IMG/VR virus record: IMGVR_UViG_3300044949_001245
Coordinates: 24,604-88,603 of that record
Length of the DNA stretch: 64,000 nt
Reading direction: 5' to 3' (one strand)
From: a virus
Positions 1-7,528 of this stretch are shown here, one piece after another; position 1 is the first letter of the stretch, and the number at the start of each line of letters is the position of its first letter. The notes below the pieces were generated by a model. The model was not told the origin of the DNA and did no database searches. It saw only the letters and a program-made list of their open reading frames with translations. A program made the position numbers and the translations under genes.

Positions 1-80
1 GGTGGAATACCGCTTTTAACAATCGCATATACTCCAGGCTCAATTATTCTTTTGCCGCCAAAATTTACTATCGTTGCCAT
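1..80 (-). CDS. Probable tail sheath protein, N-terminal fragment (cut by window edge)
   Basis: Only the first 26 or so codons are present; the gene runs off the left edge. The ATG at base 80 opens a peptide beginning MATIVNFGGKRI and continuing IEPGVYAIVKSG. An EPGVY-type segment close to the N-terminus is characteristic of contractile-tail sheath subunits, where it belongs to the arm linking neighbouring subunits. The gene follows the capsid and neck genes, which is where the sheath lies in many myophages. The assignment rests on this short segment and on gene order, so it is likely rather than certain. Confidence 0.5.
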   Translation of the reverse strand, partial: MATIVNFGGKRIIEPGVYAIVKSGIP

Positions 81-93
81 TCAGTCTTAATTT

Positions 94-330
94 TTATTGT
101 TTGTTATTATTCTCTTCACTTTCTTTTGAAGCCTTGTTTTTCTTTGCCTTTTCTTGCACTTTTTCAAGTTTCTTTATTTTAAGATAGGCTGTATCATCAA
201 AGACATACTCAGTCTTCAACTTTTCGTACCATTCATCTTCTGTGAGTTCAATGTTTCCATAAACCTTTTTGGCAACTTCAACATCTTTACCCTTGAATGA
301 ATACTTTTTCGCAAATTCTACTACAGTCAT
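94..330 (-). CDS. Small Lys/Glu-rich hypothetical protein between neck and sheath genes
   Basis: A 78-residue protein with no recognised domain. The first 50 residues look folded, with an LTEDEWYEKL segment typical of short phage helix pairs. The last 25 residues are a highly charged Lys/Glu/Asn tail. It starts 4 bases inside the end of the upstream gene (ATGA overlap), so it is translationally coupled to the tail-completion candidate, and it precedes the probable sheath gene. Its function is unknown; a small structural or assembly role is suggested only by position. Confidence 0.7.
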   Translation of the reverse strand: MTVVEFAKKYSFKGKDVEVAKKVYGNIELTEDEWYEKLKTEYVFDDTAYLKIKKLEKVQEKAKKNKASKESEENNNKQ

Positions 331-1031
331 GTTGTTTCCGCATTGTTTGATTGAATAATACCTGTTACTTGGAAATCTTTTATCATCCTATTGCGCAAAA
401 TATCAGGCACGTGTACCTCATACTTAAAATTCAAACTCAACGACCTGTGGAATATATGAGGAGGCACTAAATCACCAGCCAACTGTATATCCTGACCTGA
501 TATTTTCGGCAATCTCAATCCAGAAAGTTCTATGTGAGTGTATAAACTTATCAAAGATGCTTTCAGCAAGTTGTAAATCAATAATACCTCCAATGTACTC
601 TCTGACGTTATTATCAAGTTGTAAGTTGCGTCAAACATTTCCGTAAAAATCGCTTGGTAGGTGTCTTGATGTTTGTTCTCTTGATATCCGATGTAGTTTT
701 CATCAGCCCCTATCCCCAGTGGTTGACCGCTTTCAGATGGGAGCAATATATGAATACAAGCAATATCAGACACCTCCATGTTGTATCCTAGATTGACTTG
801 AATTTTATTTTTGTGAACGAACAACTCTTTTGCCTGTTCAAAATAGTGGAATGTCTCCCACTTTACATCTTGTCCACATTCATTCTTTGCGAAATAATGG
901 TACAGGATTGTATCTTCCACCTGATGTGAATTGAAGTCATTTCTTACTATCTCCAATATGGAATTCAGCGTGTGGTAAAGTACGACCTCTGGCATTAGCA
1001 CCGCTGGTGAATCAATTATCTTAACTGCCAT
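327..1031 (-). CDS. Hypothetical neck/tail-completion protein
   Basis: A 234-residue protein without a motif I recognise. It lies between head-tail connector genes and the probable sheath gene, a position usually held by tail terminator or tail-completion proteins in myophages; that role is an inference from order only. The sequence is mixed alpha/beta without membrane segments or coiled coil. The start overlaps the upstream gene by 11 bases. Its 3' end contains one copy of the short word TAACAGGTATTA, which also occurs just after two other stop codons in the virion block. Confidence 0.75.
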   Translation of the reverse strand: MAVKIIDSPAVLMPEVVLYHTLNSILEIVRNDFNSHQVEDTILYHYFAKNECGQDVKWETFHYFEQAKELFVHKNKIQVNLGYNMEVSDIACIHILLPSESGQPLGIGADENYIGYQENKHQDTYQAIFTEMFDATYNLIITSESTLEVLLIYNLLKASLISLYTHIELSGLRLPKISGQDIQLAGDLVPPHIFHRSLSLNFKYEVHVPDILRNRMIKDFQVTGIIQSNNAETT

Positions 1032-1824
1032 AACCTAAATTTGCTAAAACTTCATCAACTTTATTTTCTACAACTGTATTCACATCGGTGCGACCTATTG
1101 CTCCACCTAACAAATTGTATGCCTTTATGCCTTGGTGAATCCAAGAAAGTGGGTCACTAGCAGCACCAACTCTCCTAAAAGTCATGTATGTATTTTGAGT
1201 TGTTTTTCCGTATGCTCCGACCTTTTTAACCATTCCCTCAAACATTCCTGACTTATGTTTGTACTCAGGTATGTCGATGTTTTGACTTGGAATCACTATT
1301 CGTTGTCTTGATTGTGGAATATCGTATGGCGATGGTGTTTCAGATTTTTTTAAGCCTTGATTTGCTGGTTTCGCTTTCATTATCTTGTGAATGCTTTTAG
1401 GCATTATGTTGCTGAAAGCAGCATTCTCCCCTACTATTCCTGGAGTTCCAATCCTAAATGGAATAGTCAAATACCACCTGTACTCAGTTTCGCCAGTTTC
1501 TTTGTTAAAAACAGGTGAATACTTTACATTCTTTGATTTTCTAAATCCCTCTTTCATGTCGAATGGACCAACGCCAGTTTCAATCATGTTATTCAAAACA
1601 CCCCTCAAAACTATCCGTTTGCTGTACCTAGAAACATCCTCTATGTCCAACCCCTCTACATAATTTGTTCTTGTGGATTTGAGCTTGTCTGATGCCTCTC
1701 TTTTCCAGCTCTCATAGATTGACTGGGTAACTTCCATTACACATTGCTCCACTATCGTATCAGCTACATTAGCAGGCAAATTCAGTTCCTGAATTAAGTC
1801 ATCTATGTTTAATTGGATATTCAT
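1021..1824 (-). CDS. Hypothetical neck protein
   Basis: A 267-residue protein. It begins with a hydrophilic helical segment, continues into a region rich in Lys/Pro/Gly (about residues 150-190) that looks extended, and ends in a short helical tail. No named family is recognised. The start lies in an ATGA overlap with the preceding zinc-ribbon-containing gene, so the two are coupled. Position downstream of the capsid and connector genes suggests a head-tail joining or neck role, which is inference. Confidence 0.7.
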   Translation of the reverse strand: MNIQLNIDDLIQELNLPANVADTIVEQCVMEVTQSIYESWKREASDKLKSTRTNYVEGLDIEDVSRYSKRIVLRGVLNNMIETGVGPFDMKEGFRKSKNVKYSPVFNKETGETEYRWYLTIPFRIGTPGIVGENAAFSNIMPKSIHKIMKAKPANQGLKKSETPSPYDIPQSRQRIVIPSQNIDIPEYKHKSGMFEGMVKKVGAYGKTTQNTYMTFRRVGAASDPLSWIHQGIKAYNLLGGAIGRTDVNTVVENKVDEVLANLGYGS

Positions 1825-2630
1825 TTCGTTGAATTTTCTATTAACCGCCCTTGTTCTTCATATTTCGTGTTATCGAATATGTAGTGTGCCTTTCTAGCCA
1901 AACCACCTATCGGCATATTGGCTAATTGTTCATAACTGTATGAGCAGTCTTTCTCTCTCACTTTCATGATATCCCTATTCATGTCAATCACGTGGTATGT
2001 AAGACAATGTCTATATCGTATTGATATGGATAAATCATTCATGGAGTTGTAATTGGAATCCAAAACAATCTTGAATCCATCTATGGTAAAATCACTACCC
2101 TCTTTTAATGGAAGTAAAGGTTGCTTATCATTCTGAAAAAGATATATTGATTCAATCTCTAAAACCTCGTAAATTGTAAAAGCAACTTGTTTGCCTCCGA
2201 CTTGTCTAGTGCGTATGACCTCATTGAAATATCCCTCTACTTCACGCAAAATTATCCTATCCATAAAAGCAAGTTTGTCAGTTGCTCTGGCTGTCACTTT
2301 AGCCATGCCTGTCGTAACTTGACTCCAATTCTCATACTTCACGTCAGCCTTTATCTGCTGAACCGCAATCCTTGTTTCTATTCTGTTTACAAAAATCCAA
2401 CCAAGTCCAACACAGTTGTTACAACTCACCAAAGGCTGTCCTGTTCCCTTAACAGTACAAGGACATCTGAGTGCTCTATCAATCCAAACTTCGTACCCTT
2501 TATCAAATACAAGACTATCAAACCTCCATGGTTGAAACCTAACCTGGTGCTCTGTAGTTTCGGGTGGCGTCACTGTCACAACAGGCTTGTTTCTTCCATC
2601 CGTTTTGATTATGTTCGCTTTCTTATTCAT
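1821..2630 (-). CDS. Neck-region protein with CxC-x11-CxxC zinc-binding-like cluster
   Basis: A 269-residue protein carrying cysteines at 56, 58, 70 and 73 (CPC, then CNNC), followed by a Gly-Trp-aromatic stretch. This arrangement looks like a small zinc ribbon or knuckle inserted in the N-terminal part of the protein. The remainder is beta-rich. It sits between the connector-like gene and two further neck candidates, with a 2-base gap upstream and an ATGA overlap downstream. Zinc binding is predicted from the cysteine spacing only. A structural role as a head-tail adaptor is inferred from gene order. Confidence 0.7.
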   Translation of the reverse strand: MNKKANIIKTDGRNKPVVTVTPPETTEHQVRFQPWRFDSLVFDKGYEVWIDRALRCPCTVKGTGQPLVSCNNCVGLGWIFVNRIETRIAVQQIKADVKYENWSQVTTGMAKVTARATDKLAFMDRIILREVEGYFNEVIRTRQVGGKQVAFTIYEVLEIESIYLFQNDKQPLLPLKEGSDFTIDGFKIVLDSNYNSMNDLSISIRYRHCLTYHVIDMNRDIMKVREKDCSYSYEQLANMPIGGLARKAHYIFDNTKYEEQGRLIENSTK

Positions 2631-2632
2631 TC

Positions 2633-3424
2633 TTACAGAACATTAAATCTGATTCCATAATACTCTGCTCTCAAATTTTGTAGTTGAACCCCTAGTTCAT
2701 CCGCATATTGCTTTATTCTACCTGAGAATGCTCCCCCTCCGCCACTTTTAGTGGTGGAATAAGACTGGCTAATACCATCTATGGATATACTCTGGTTTCC
2801 TACCCCCGCACCATATATCAAATCGCCAGTAATCGCCAGAATTTGGATGGCAGCAGCTTTGGCTACAGCGTCAACTAAATCCGCTGGGCATTTATCCCAA
2901 CCTGTACAATATTTCAATCTCCAATAGTTAGGTATAAAATCAGTTCCAAAAAATCCCAAGTGCGGTGTAATGCCCGAAAACACGAACGCATGTTGACTCA
3001 TTTGAGCACCGCCTTTCGTGTTTGGAATCAAATACAAGTTCCTGAACTTCGTTGGGTCATTGCCTCGCTTTATGCTCAACCATTCCTCTGGATAGCTCAC
3101 TTGCTTTATGTTGTTTATGTATCCCAAAAGTCCAAGTGGCTCTTTTATCGGGAACACAGTCTTGATGTAACCCCATCTGTAAAACTCATTCCGTATGAAA
3201 TCGTGATTTTCCCAGATTATTTGTTTCTTGAGCTTTATGGACAAAAAATTCTCTAGCTGCTTTTGCGCAACTTCAATTTTTTGTTTGATTGTTTCCATAC
3301 TCAATGTGCTTCCATCAGGATAGCAGAGTGGAATGCCTGTTAGGTACAACTCTATTAACGATGAAGGACTGATAACCAGCCCTTCATTTACGTTGTACTT
3401 TACTTTCAAAGTCATAGTACTCAT
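2633..3424 (-). CDS. Head-tail connector-like protein
   Basis: A 263-residue protein directly downstream of the capsid region. The C-terminal half has an Ala-rich helix (DAVAKAAAIQIL), then a Gly-rich loop with SISIDGISQSYSTTKSG and a final helix. This Ala-rich helix followed by an S-x-DG-x-SxS-x-S turn is a pattern I associate with gp6-like head completion/connector proteins of many tailed phages. No catalytic residues are expected. Met4 is an alternative start. The family call is moderate; the structural role is well supported by location. Confidence 0.55.
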   Translation of the reverse strand: MSTMTLKVKYNVNEGLVISPSSLIELYLTGIPLCYPDGSTLSMETIKQKIEVAQKQLENFLSIKLKKQIIWENHDFIRNEFYRWGYIKTVFPIKEPLGLLGYINNIKQVSYPEEWLSIKRGNDPTKFRNLYLIPNTKGGAQMSQHAFVFSGITPHLGFFGTDFIPNYWRLKYCTGWDKCPADLVDAVAKAAAIQILAITGDLIYGAGVGNQSISIDGISQSYSTTKSGGGGAFSGRIKQYADELGVQLQNLRAEYYGIRFNVL

Positions 3425-3446
3425 ATTCTCAAAATTTGGCTGCTAA

Positions 3447-3884
3447 TTACTTCGCATTTTTACGCAGAAAGTTTATCATGAGTTTTTTTGACTTGGCATA
3501 TTTTGAATAGTCCTCTTCAGTGAACCCTGCTTGTTCAGCAATCTCTTTTAGCTCACTCAAGGTCATTTCATCCAAGCCATCTTCCTCTTTAGTTTCCTGT
3601 TCTGACGTTTCCTCTTTAATAGATGTTACTTCTTGCTCCTTGACTTCTAAAACGACTTCCTCAGCAAGTTTATCAGCATACAGTTCTTCAGTCACTGTCG
3701 TTCCGTTGCCTTTAACTAACTGGTATGAGTCTGTCTTGGTAAGTAACAATGTTGCTACTGTGTCCTCTACCTCTAGGTTGCCATTTGCTTCCACGATTGT
3801 TTCTCCGATGGTTGGCAAAATTATTTTGCCGCCCCATAAATTTTTGTTTGTTGCTCTCAACAATACTTTTTCTGATTTTTGCAT
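3447..3884 (-). CDS. Capsid-adjacent protein with C-terminal HeH/SAP-like domain
   Basis: A 145-residue protein. Residues 1-75 form a small beta-rich domain, residues 76-105 are an acidic Glu/Val/Thr linker, and the last 40 residues (MTLSELKEIAEQAG, then KKLMINFLRK) resemble the HeH/LEM/SAP-type helix-extended-loop-helix fold often appended to phage head proteins. It is the first gene after the capsid-gene terminator, so it may be expressed at a different level from the capsid protein. A head decoration or head-tail role is inferred. Confidence 0.6.
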   Translation of the reverse strand: MQKSEKVLLRATNKNLWGGKIILPTIGETIVEANGNLEVEDTVATLLLTKTDSYQLVKGNGTTVTEELYADKLAEEVVLEVKEQEVTSIKEETSEQETKEEDGLDEMTLSELKEIAEQAGFTEEDYSKYAKSKKLMINFLRKNAK

Positions 3885-3904
3885 GACTTCGTTTTTAATT
3901 GTTA

Positions 3905-3946
3905 ATACTAAAAAGGGTGAGCAGATAAATACCCACCCACCCTTTT
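3905..3946 (-). terminator. Rho-independent terminator after the capsid gene
   Basis: On the minus strand AAAAGGGTG and CACCCTTTT form a 9-base-pair inverted repeat with an 18-base loop, followed by a T-run. It lies in the gap after the major capsid stop codon. It should end or attenuate the abundant capsid transcript before the neck genes. Confidence 0.75.
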
Positions 3947-3972
3947 AACTTTGTATCACAGTTGGTTTCCTA

Positions 3973-5469
3973 TTACAGTGAACCGATGTTAATGAAACGA
4001 ACCATTTTCTTTGGCGCATACAGGAAAGGTGTTCCGTACAGCAAAATCATAAATCGGTACGCTGGACTCAAGATAGCCAAATCCATTTTCATCAGCGGAG
4101 CAAGTTGAGCAAACTCTACAACTTCATTATCCATTTGGAAAAGGATTGCTTGGTCAGTGTTCGGCATAAATCGGTTGCGGTCACGAACTGTACCAGCAGA
4201 AGCACCATCGTAACCCGCAGTGTTCTCAGCTACTGAGACATCAAACAAAGGATAGAAAGTAGCACCCGCAAAAGTGGTAGCATTCTTATTTGACCTGTAA
4301 ATTCTGTACGATGTAGCTGGGGTTGTACCACCACCATCGGTAAAGTCAAGGTTAATTGAACCGCCAGCAACTACCGCAGCAGGAGCAGTTCCAATTTGTG
4401 TTAGGGCAGTTTCTCCGTATCTGTTCACGGCTGATACCGCATAGATGTAGTTTCCAGCGTCAGTTGTACTCCATTTAGAACTAGCATCAACAGCCACAGG
4501 GGTCAAAGATACTGAAGTCACTGGGTTTGGCGCACTAGGTGATGTTGCCGAAGATGTTGAAGTTTTTGAAGGCAACTTCTTGAAGAAAATATCGTAATTC
4601 AAACCAATTCGACCAAATTGTGAATCGAATGATTGAACACGCTGACCCATTACACCAGCTGAGGTCATTTCGGTGTTCGGCTGGATGAACTTGTTTCCAT
4701 AGAACCCTTTAACGAAATCAGACATCACTTTTGGCGGAGCAAAAAGCTGGTTACCCAAACCAAAGTTTTCAACGATGCCATTCGCACCTGTTTCGATGCT
4801 CTCCTCATCTAGTGCTGCGCCACGAAGGTCAACAACCACTTCTGAGTTCATGTATGAATCAAGGTTCAACCAGTTGTCGTTACGCTGATGTTGCGCCAAA
4901 AATCCGTTGAATTCTTGCGGAACCAAAGCCTCATCACCGAAATAAAGTGATTGGTTGATTTTACGCAAAATCCACATAGTTCCGTTCTTGATTTCACGCT
5001 CCACGATGTTACCAACCATGTTGTTAACAAGTGTCATCGGATGAGTAACACTTTTTGTTACACCCAAGAACTTCACTAATTGCGCACGTCTGATGTACAA
5101 TGAGTCCTCTTCATTCGGCAATTCGCCCTCGTTGTAGAAACCACCTCTGTTAGTACCATAAGAGGACAATTGGTTGTATTCTTCAACAGTGTTGAAAGCA
5201 GACTTTTTCGGCACAACTTTCCATAGTGCGATGTCGCTTTCCTTAAATGTGAGGTGTTTCAAAGTCTTGTCCAGACTTTCAACTTTTAACGGAGCACCCG
5301 ATGCTGTCGACAAGTCTGTTGTTTCACGACCTGTAATCTGACCAGCTTCAAGTGCTTTGTTCAACTGGTTCAATTCTTCCATGTTTGAACCACCGAAAAC
5401 TGCTCCCTGGCCGTTACCAGCATTCGCAGCAGCATTGGCATAATCTGCCAAATTTAATCCTAAACTCAT
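3973..5469 (-). CDS. Major capsid protein with inserted Ig/FN3-like domain
   Basis: A 498-residue HK97-fold-type major capsid protein. The call is based on the N-terminal segment, the SLYIRRAQLVKFLG and NQSLYFGDEALVPQ stretches typical of phage capsid subunits, and the place directly after the protease/scaffold gene. About residues 300-415 differ in character: Ser/Thr/Pro/Ala-rich, with YAVSAVNRYGE and SYRIYRSNKNA segments that match fibronectin III/Ig-like strands. This looks like an exposed decorative domain inserted near the C-terminus. The last 80 residues return to capsid-like sequence. A terminator follows, consistent with high expression. No obvious cleavage site for the protease could be assigned. 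Confidence 0.85.
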   Translation of the reverse strand: MSLGLNLADYANAAANAGNGQGAVFGGSNMEELNQLNKALEAGQITGRETTDLSTASGAPLKVESLDKTLKHLTFKESDIALWKVVPKKSAFNTVEEYNQLSSYGTNRGGFYNEGELPNEEDSLYIRRAQLVKFLGVTKSVTHPMTLVNNMVGNIVEREIKNGTMWILRKINQSLYFGDEALVPQEFNGFLAQHQRNDNWLNLDSYMNSEVVVDLRGAALDEESIETGANGIVENFGLGNQLFAPPKVMSDFVKGFYGNKFIQPNTEMTSAGVMGQRVQSFDSQFGRIGLNYDIFFKKLPSKTSTSSATSPSAPNPVTSVSLTPVAVDASSKWSTTDAGNYIYAVSAVNRYGETALTQIGTAPAAVVAGGSINLDFTDGGGTTPATSYRIYRSNKNATTFAGATFYPLFDVSVAENTAGYDGASAGTVRDRNRFMPNTDQAILFQMDNEVVEFAQLAPLMKMDLAILSPAYRFMILLYGTPFLYAPKKMVRFINIGSL

Positions 5470-5477
5470 AGCTCTGT

Positions 5478-5515
5478 TTTTTAATTGTTTGTTAAAACTC
5501 TTTAATTGTTTGTAT
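5478..5515 (-). repeat. Direct repeat in the leader of the capsid gene
   Basis: The gap upstream of the capsid start holds two copies of ACAAACAATTAAA, read on the minus strand, about 22 bases apart. No TTG-N19-TAnnTTTG promoter is present here, so the repeat may belong to a late promoter read by a phage sigma factor, or to an A-rich translation enhancer. Neither role can be decided from the sequence. Confidence 0.5.
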
Positions 5516-5523
5516 AATACCTG

Positions 5524-7104
5524 TTACTGTACAATGTTTACGTTATGCTCTGATTTTAATCTCGCAATCACATTGTTACTCAGCGGTGAACCAGCCTCAA
5601 AACTCATCAAGGCTTTGGCAAATTCTTCATCATAACCGCCTTTTGCGATTGTAGCAGCATCAAGTACATTAAGGATTGCCCCTCTGTGTTCGCTGGTATG
5701 AAGAGTGGCATTGCCGGCAGCACGACCTCCTTTTTCAAGATTGTCCGCTCCAAAGTTGCGCTCAACATAACCTTTAGTGATAGACTTGCGTCCAGTGGGC
5801 TGTGTAGAAAGTTCCTCTACTAATTCAAGTGCTTTTTGTAAGTCCTCTCTAGTAGCACGCAACTCTCTTTCTTGGCGCCACATTTTGCCTTTTAGCAATT
5901 CTGTAGCATCCATCTGTGCCTTTACTAATTGTGCAAGGGCACGTACATTTTGCGTATTTGAACTTGTTGACTCGTTGATAGCTTTGATAATGTCAGTTTG
6001 GAAAGATTTTTTCACATACTTCATCCCCTTTTCTTCATTGTCCTCATCTTCATCTTGCTCCCCCTCTTCAGAGTTCATTTCATCTTCATTGTGAGAATCA
6101 ACGTCAATGTGAATTTCTTTTTTCAGACCTTTGCCTTTTTTCATTTCGTCATCGGCAGCATCTTTTTTCTTTTTCTTGGCATCATAACCATACTGCTCTT
6201 TCATGACTTTTGCAGCAACCTCTTCATCTGACTCTTCGTCATCTTCATCGGCATCATTGCTTTTTGGCTTTCCCATGGACTTTTTCGCTTTCTCCAAAAA
6301 TGGATTTTCGTCCATATTTTCCAAACCCAGAGCACTCATGGCTTTCTGAAGGTCTTTGGTTTCGATTGTTTTTCCTTTTAACATTGCTTGTTCTATTTTA
6401 ATTAACAGATTGTTGAATTGTTCTGCTTTTTCAATACTAATACCTGGGAATGTGTCAAAAATTTTATCATACCTTTGCTCCTCAGTCATATTCTTCACCT
6501 TGTACCCATCTACGCTGGCGGGCATTAGCGCACGACCATCGCCTGTATCTAGTGTCTTTTTTGTATCAACATCATCCTCTTCATTCTTCTCCATATCGTA
6601 ATCACACCCCTTTCCTTTAATAATATCAGCGAATGTTTGAGGATTTTTAGGCATGTGTGTAATAGCCAATCCTGTTATCTTTGCTTGCTTTACTATTTTA
6701 GGATTGGTAACGTCACGCTCAATAACAGTTCCCTCAATACTGTACCCTAGTCTGCGTGTCTTTGAGTCTTTCTGGAGAACTTCCGCAAGTTGATAAACCT
6801 CTTTGGCTAAATCACTATTTGGATACAAATCAGTTTCTACATAAAACCCATCCTTGCGAATTTCTGCTTTGCATGGCTCACCTATGATTGTGGCTGGGCT
6901 GTTCTTGGCTTGGTGATGCCAATTCACAACTCCTGACTTTTTGAAATCTGAAATGTCAAACCCAGATGGGTCAAGAAATTCACCATCAGCATCTTTATCC
7001 ATAGTGGAGGCAATACCCCCTAGTCTCATCACTTCCTTTCCATTCTTGTCTTTCCCCTTACTTATTTCAACAGGGCACCAGAACTTAAATTTTTGCTCAG
7101 CCAT
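5524..7104 (-). CDS. XkdF-like prohead serine protease fused to scaffold-like region
   Basis: A 526-residue protein. Residues 1-165 match the XkdF/prohead-protease type: a variable N-terminus, GGIASTMDKDADGE, the candidate catalytic histidine in NWHHQ (63-64), the candidate nucleophile in GYSIEG (Ser122), and a closing ITGLAITHMPKNP strand. Residues about 200-375 are very acidic and Lys-rich, and 375-450 are coiled-coil-like, as expected of a scaffold. Such fusions cut themselves and other head proteins during maturation. It lies immediately upstream of the capsid gene. The third catalytic residue is not assigned. Confidence 0.8.
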   Translation of the reverse strand: MAEQKFKFWCPVEISKGKDKNGKEVMRLGGIASTMDKDADGEFLDPSGFDISDFKKSGVVNWHHQAKNSPATIIGEPCKAEIRKDGFYVETDLYPNSDLAKEVYQLAEVLQKDSKTRRLGYSIEGTVIERDVTNPKIVKQAKITGLAITHMPKNPQTFADIIKGKGCDYDMEKNEEDDVDTKKTLDTGDGRALMPASVDGYKVKNMTEEQRYDKIFDTFPGISIEKAEQFNNLLIKIEQAMLKGKTIETKDLQKAMSALGLENMDENPFLEKAKKSMGKPKSNDADEDDEESDEEVAAKVMKEQYGYDAKKKKKDAADDEMKKGKGLKKEIHIDVDSHNEDEMNSEEGEQDEDEDNEEKGMKYVKKSFQTDIIKAINESTSSNTQNVRALAQLVKAQMDATELLKGKMWRQERELRATREDLQKALELVEELSTQPTGRKSITKGYVERNFGADNLEKGGRAAGNATLHTSEHRGAILNVLDAATIAKGGYDEEFAKALMSFEAGSPLSNNVIARLKSEHNVNIVQ

Positions 7105-7115
7105 TTTGTTATTTA

Positions 7116-7526
7116 TTAAATTTCTAAAATTCCAATATCAAGTTTGTTGGCAAACAAGAAATCATAAAGTATGTCTTGCTTGGTCTTTGGATTTTTGCCC
7201 TTAAAATCTGCGTGGGACATCGCTATGGAAGCAAGATAGTCACAAAACGCATTATGAAAGAACAAAATCTTTTCAGCTTTTTTGGTAGTCAATTTTATAT
7301 CATCAGGACAATCTTTGAAATAATGTGCTTTCATAGTCCTATCTAAAAAATTCTTTTGGTCATTGACATCAACCAACGGAAATTTGCCTTTGAATGGTAA
7401 CAGCTCACTTGGCTTATTTTCATAAAGCACTGATGTTACCTTTCCAATTCTAATAGATGTGAACTGGTTTCTGTATAACTGCTCCTCAGCGTCACCGCCA
7501 GCTTTCTCTTGTATGAACCATTCCAT
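7116..7526 (-). CDS. Hypothetical protein between kinase/ART gene and protease
   Basis: A 136-residue protein with no recognised domain, signal or membrane segment. The C-terminal half (from about residue 80) is strongly helical with aromatic residues. It starts 2 bases after the stop of the kinase/ADP-ribosyltransferase-like gene and ends 11 bases before the protease start, so all three are probably made from one transcript. It could be a partner or immunity/chaperone protein of its large upstream neighbour, but nothing in the sequence proves it. Confidence 0.65.
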   Translation of the reverse strand: MEWFIQEKAGGDAEEQLYRNQFTSIRIGKVTSVLYENKPSELLPFKGKFPLVDVNDQKNFLDRTMKAHYFKDCPDDIKLTTKKAEKILFFHNAFCDYLASIAMSHADFKGKNPKTKQDILYDFLFANKLDIGILEI

Positions 7527-7528
7527 TA

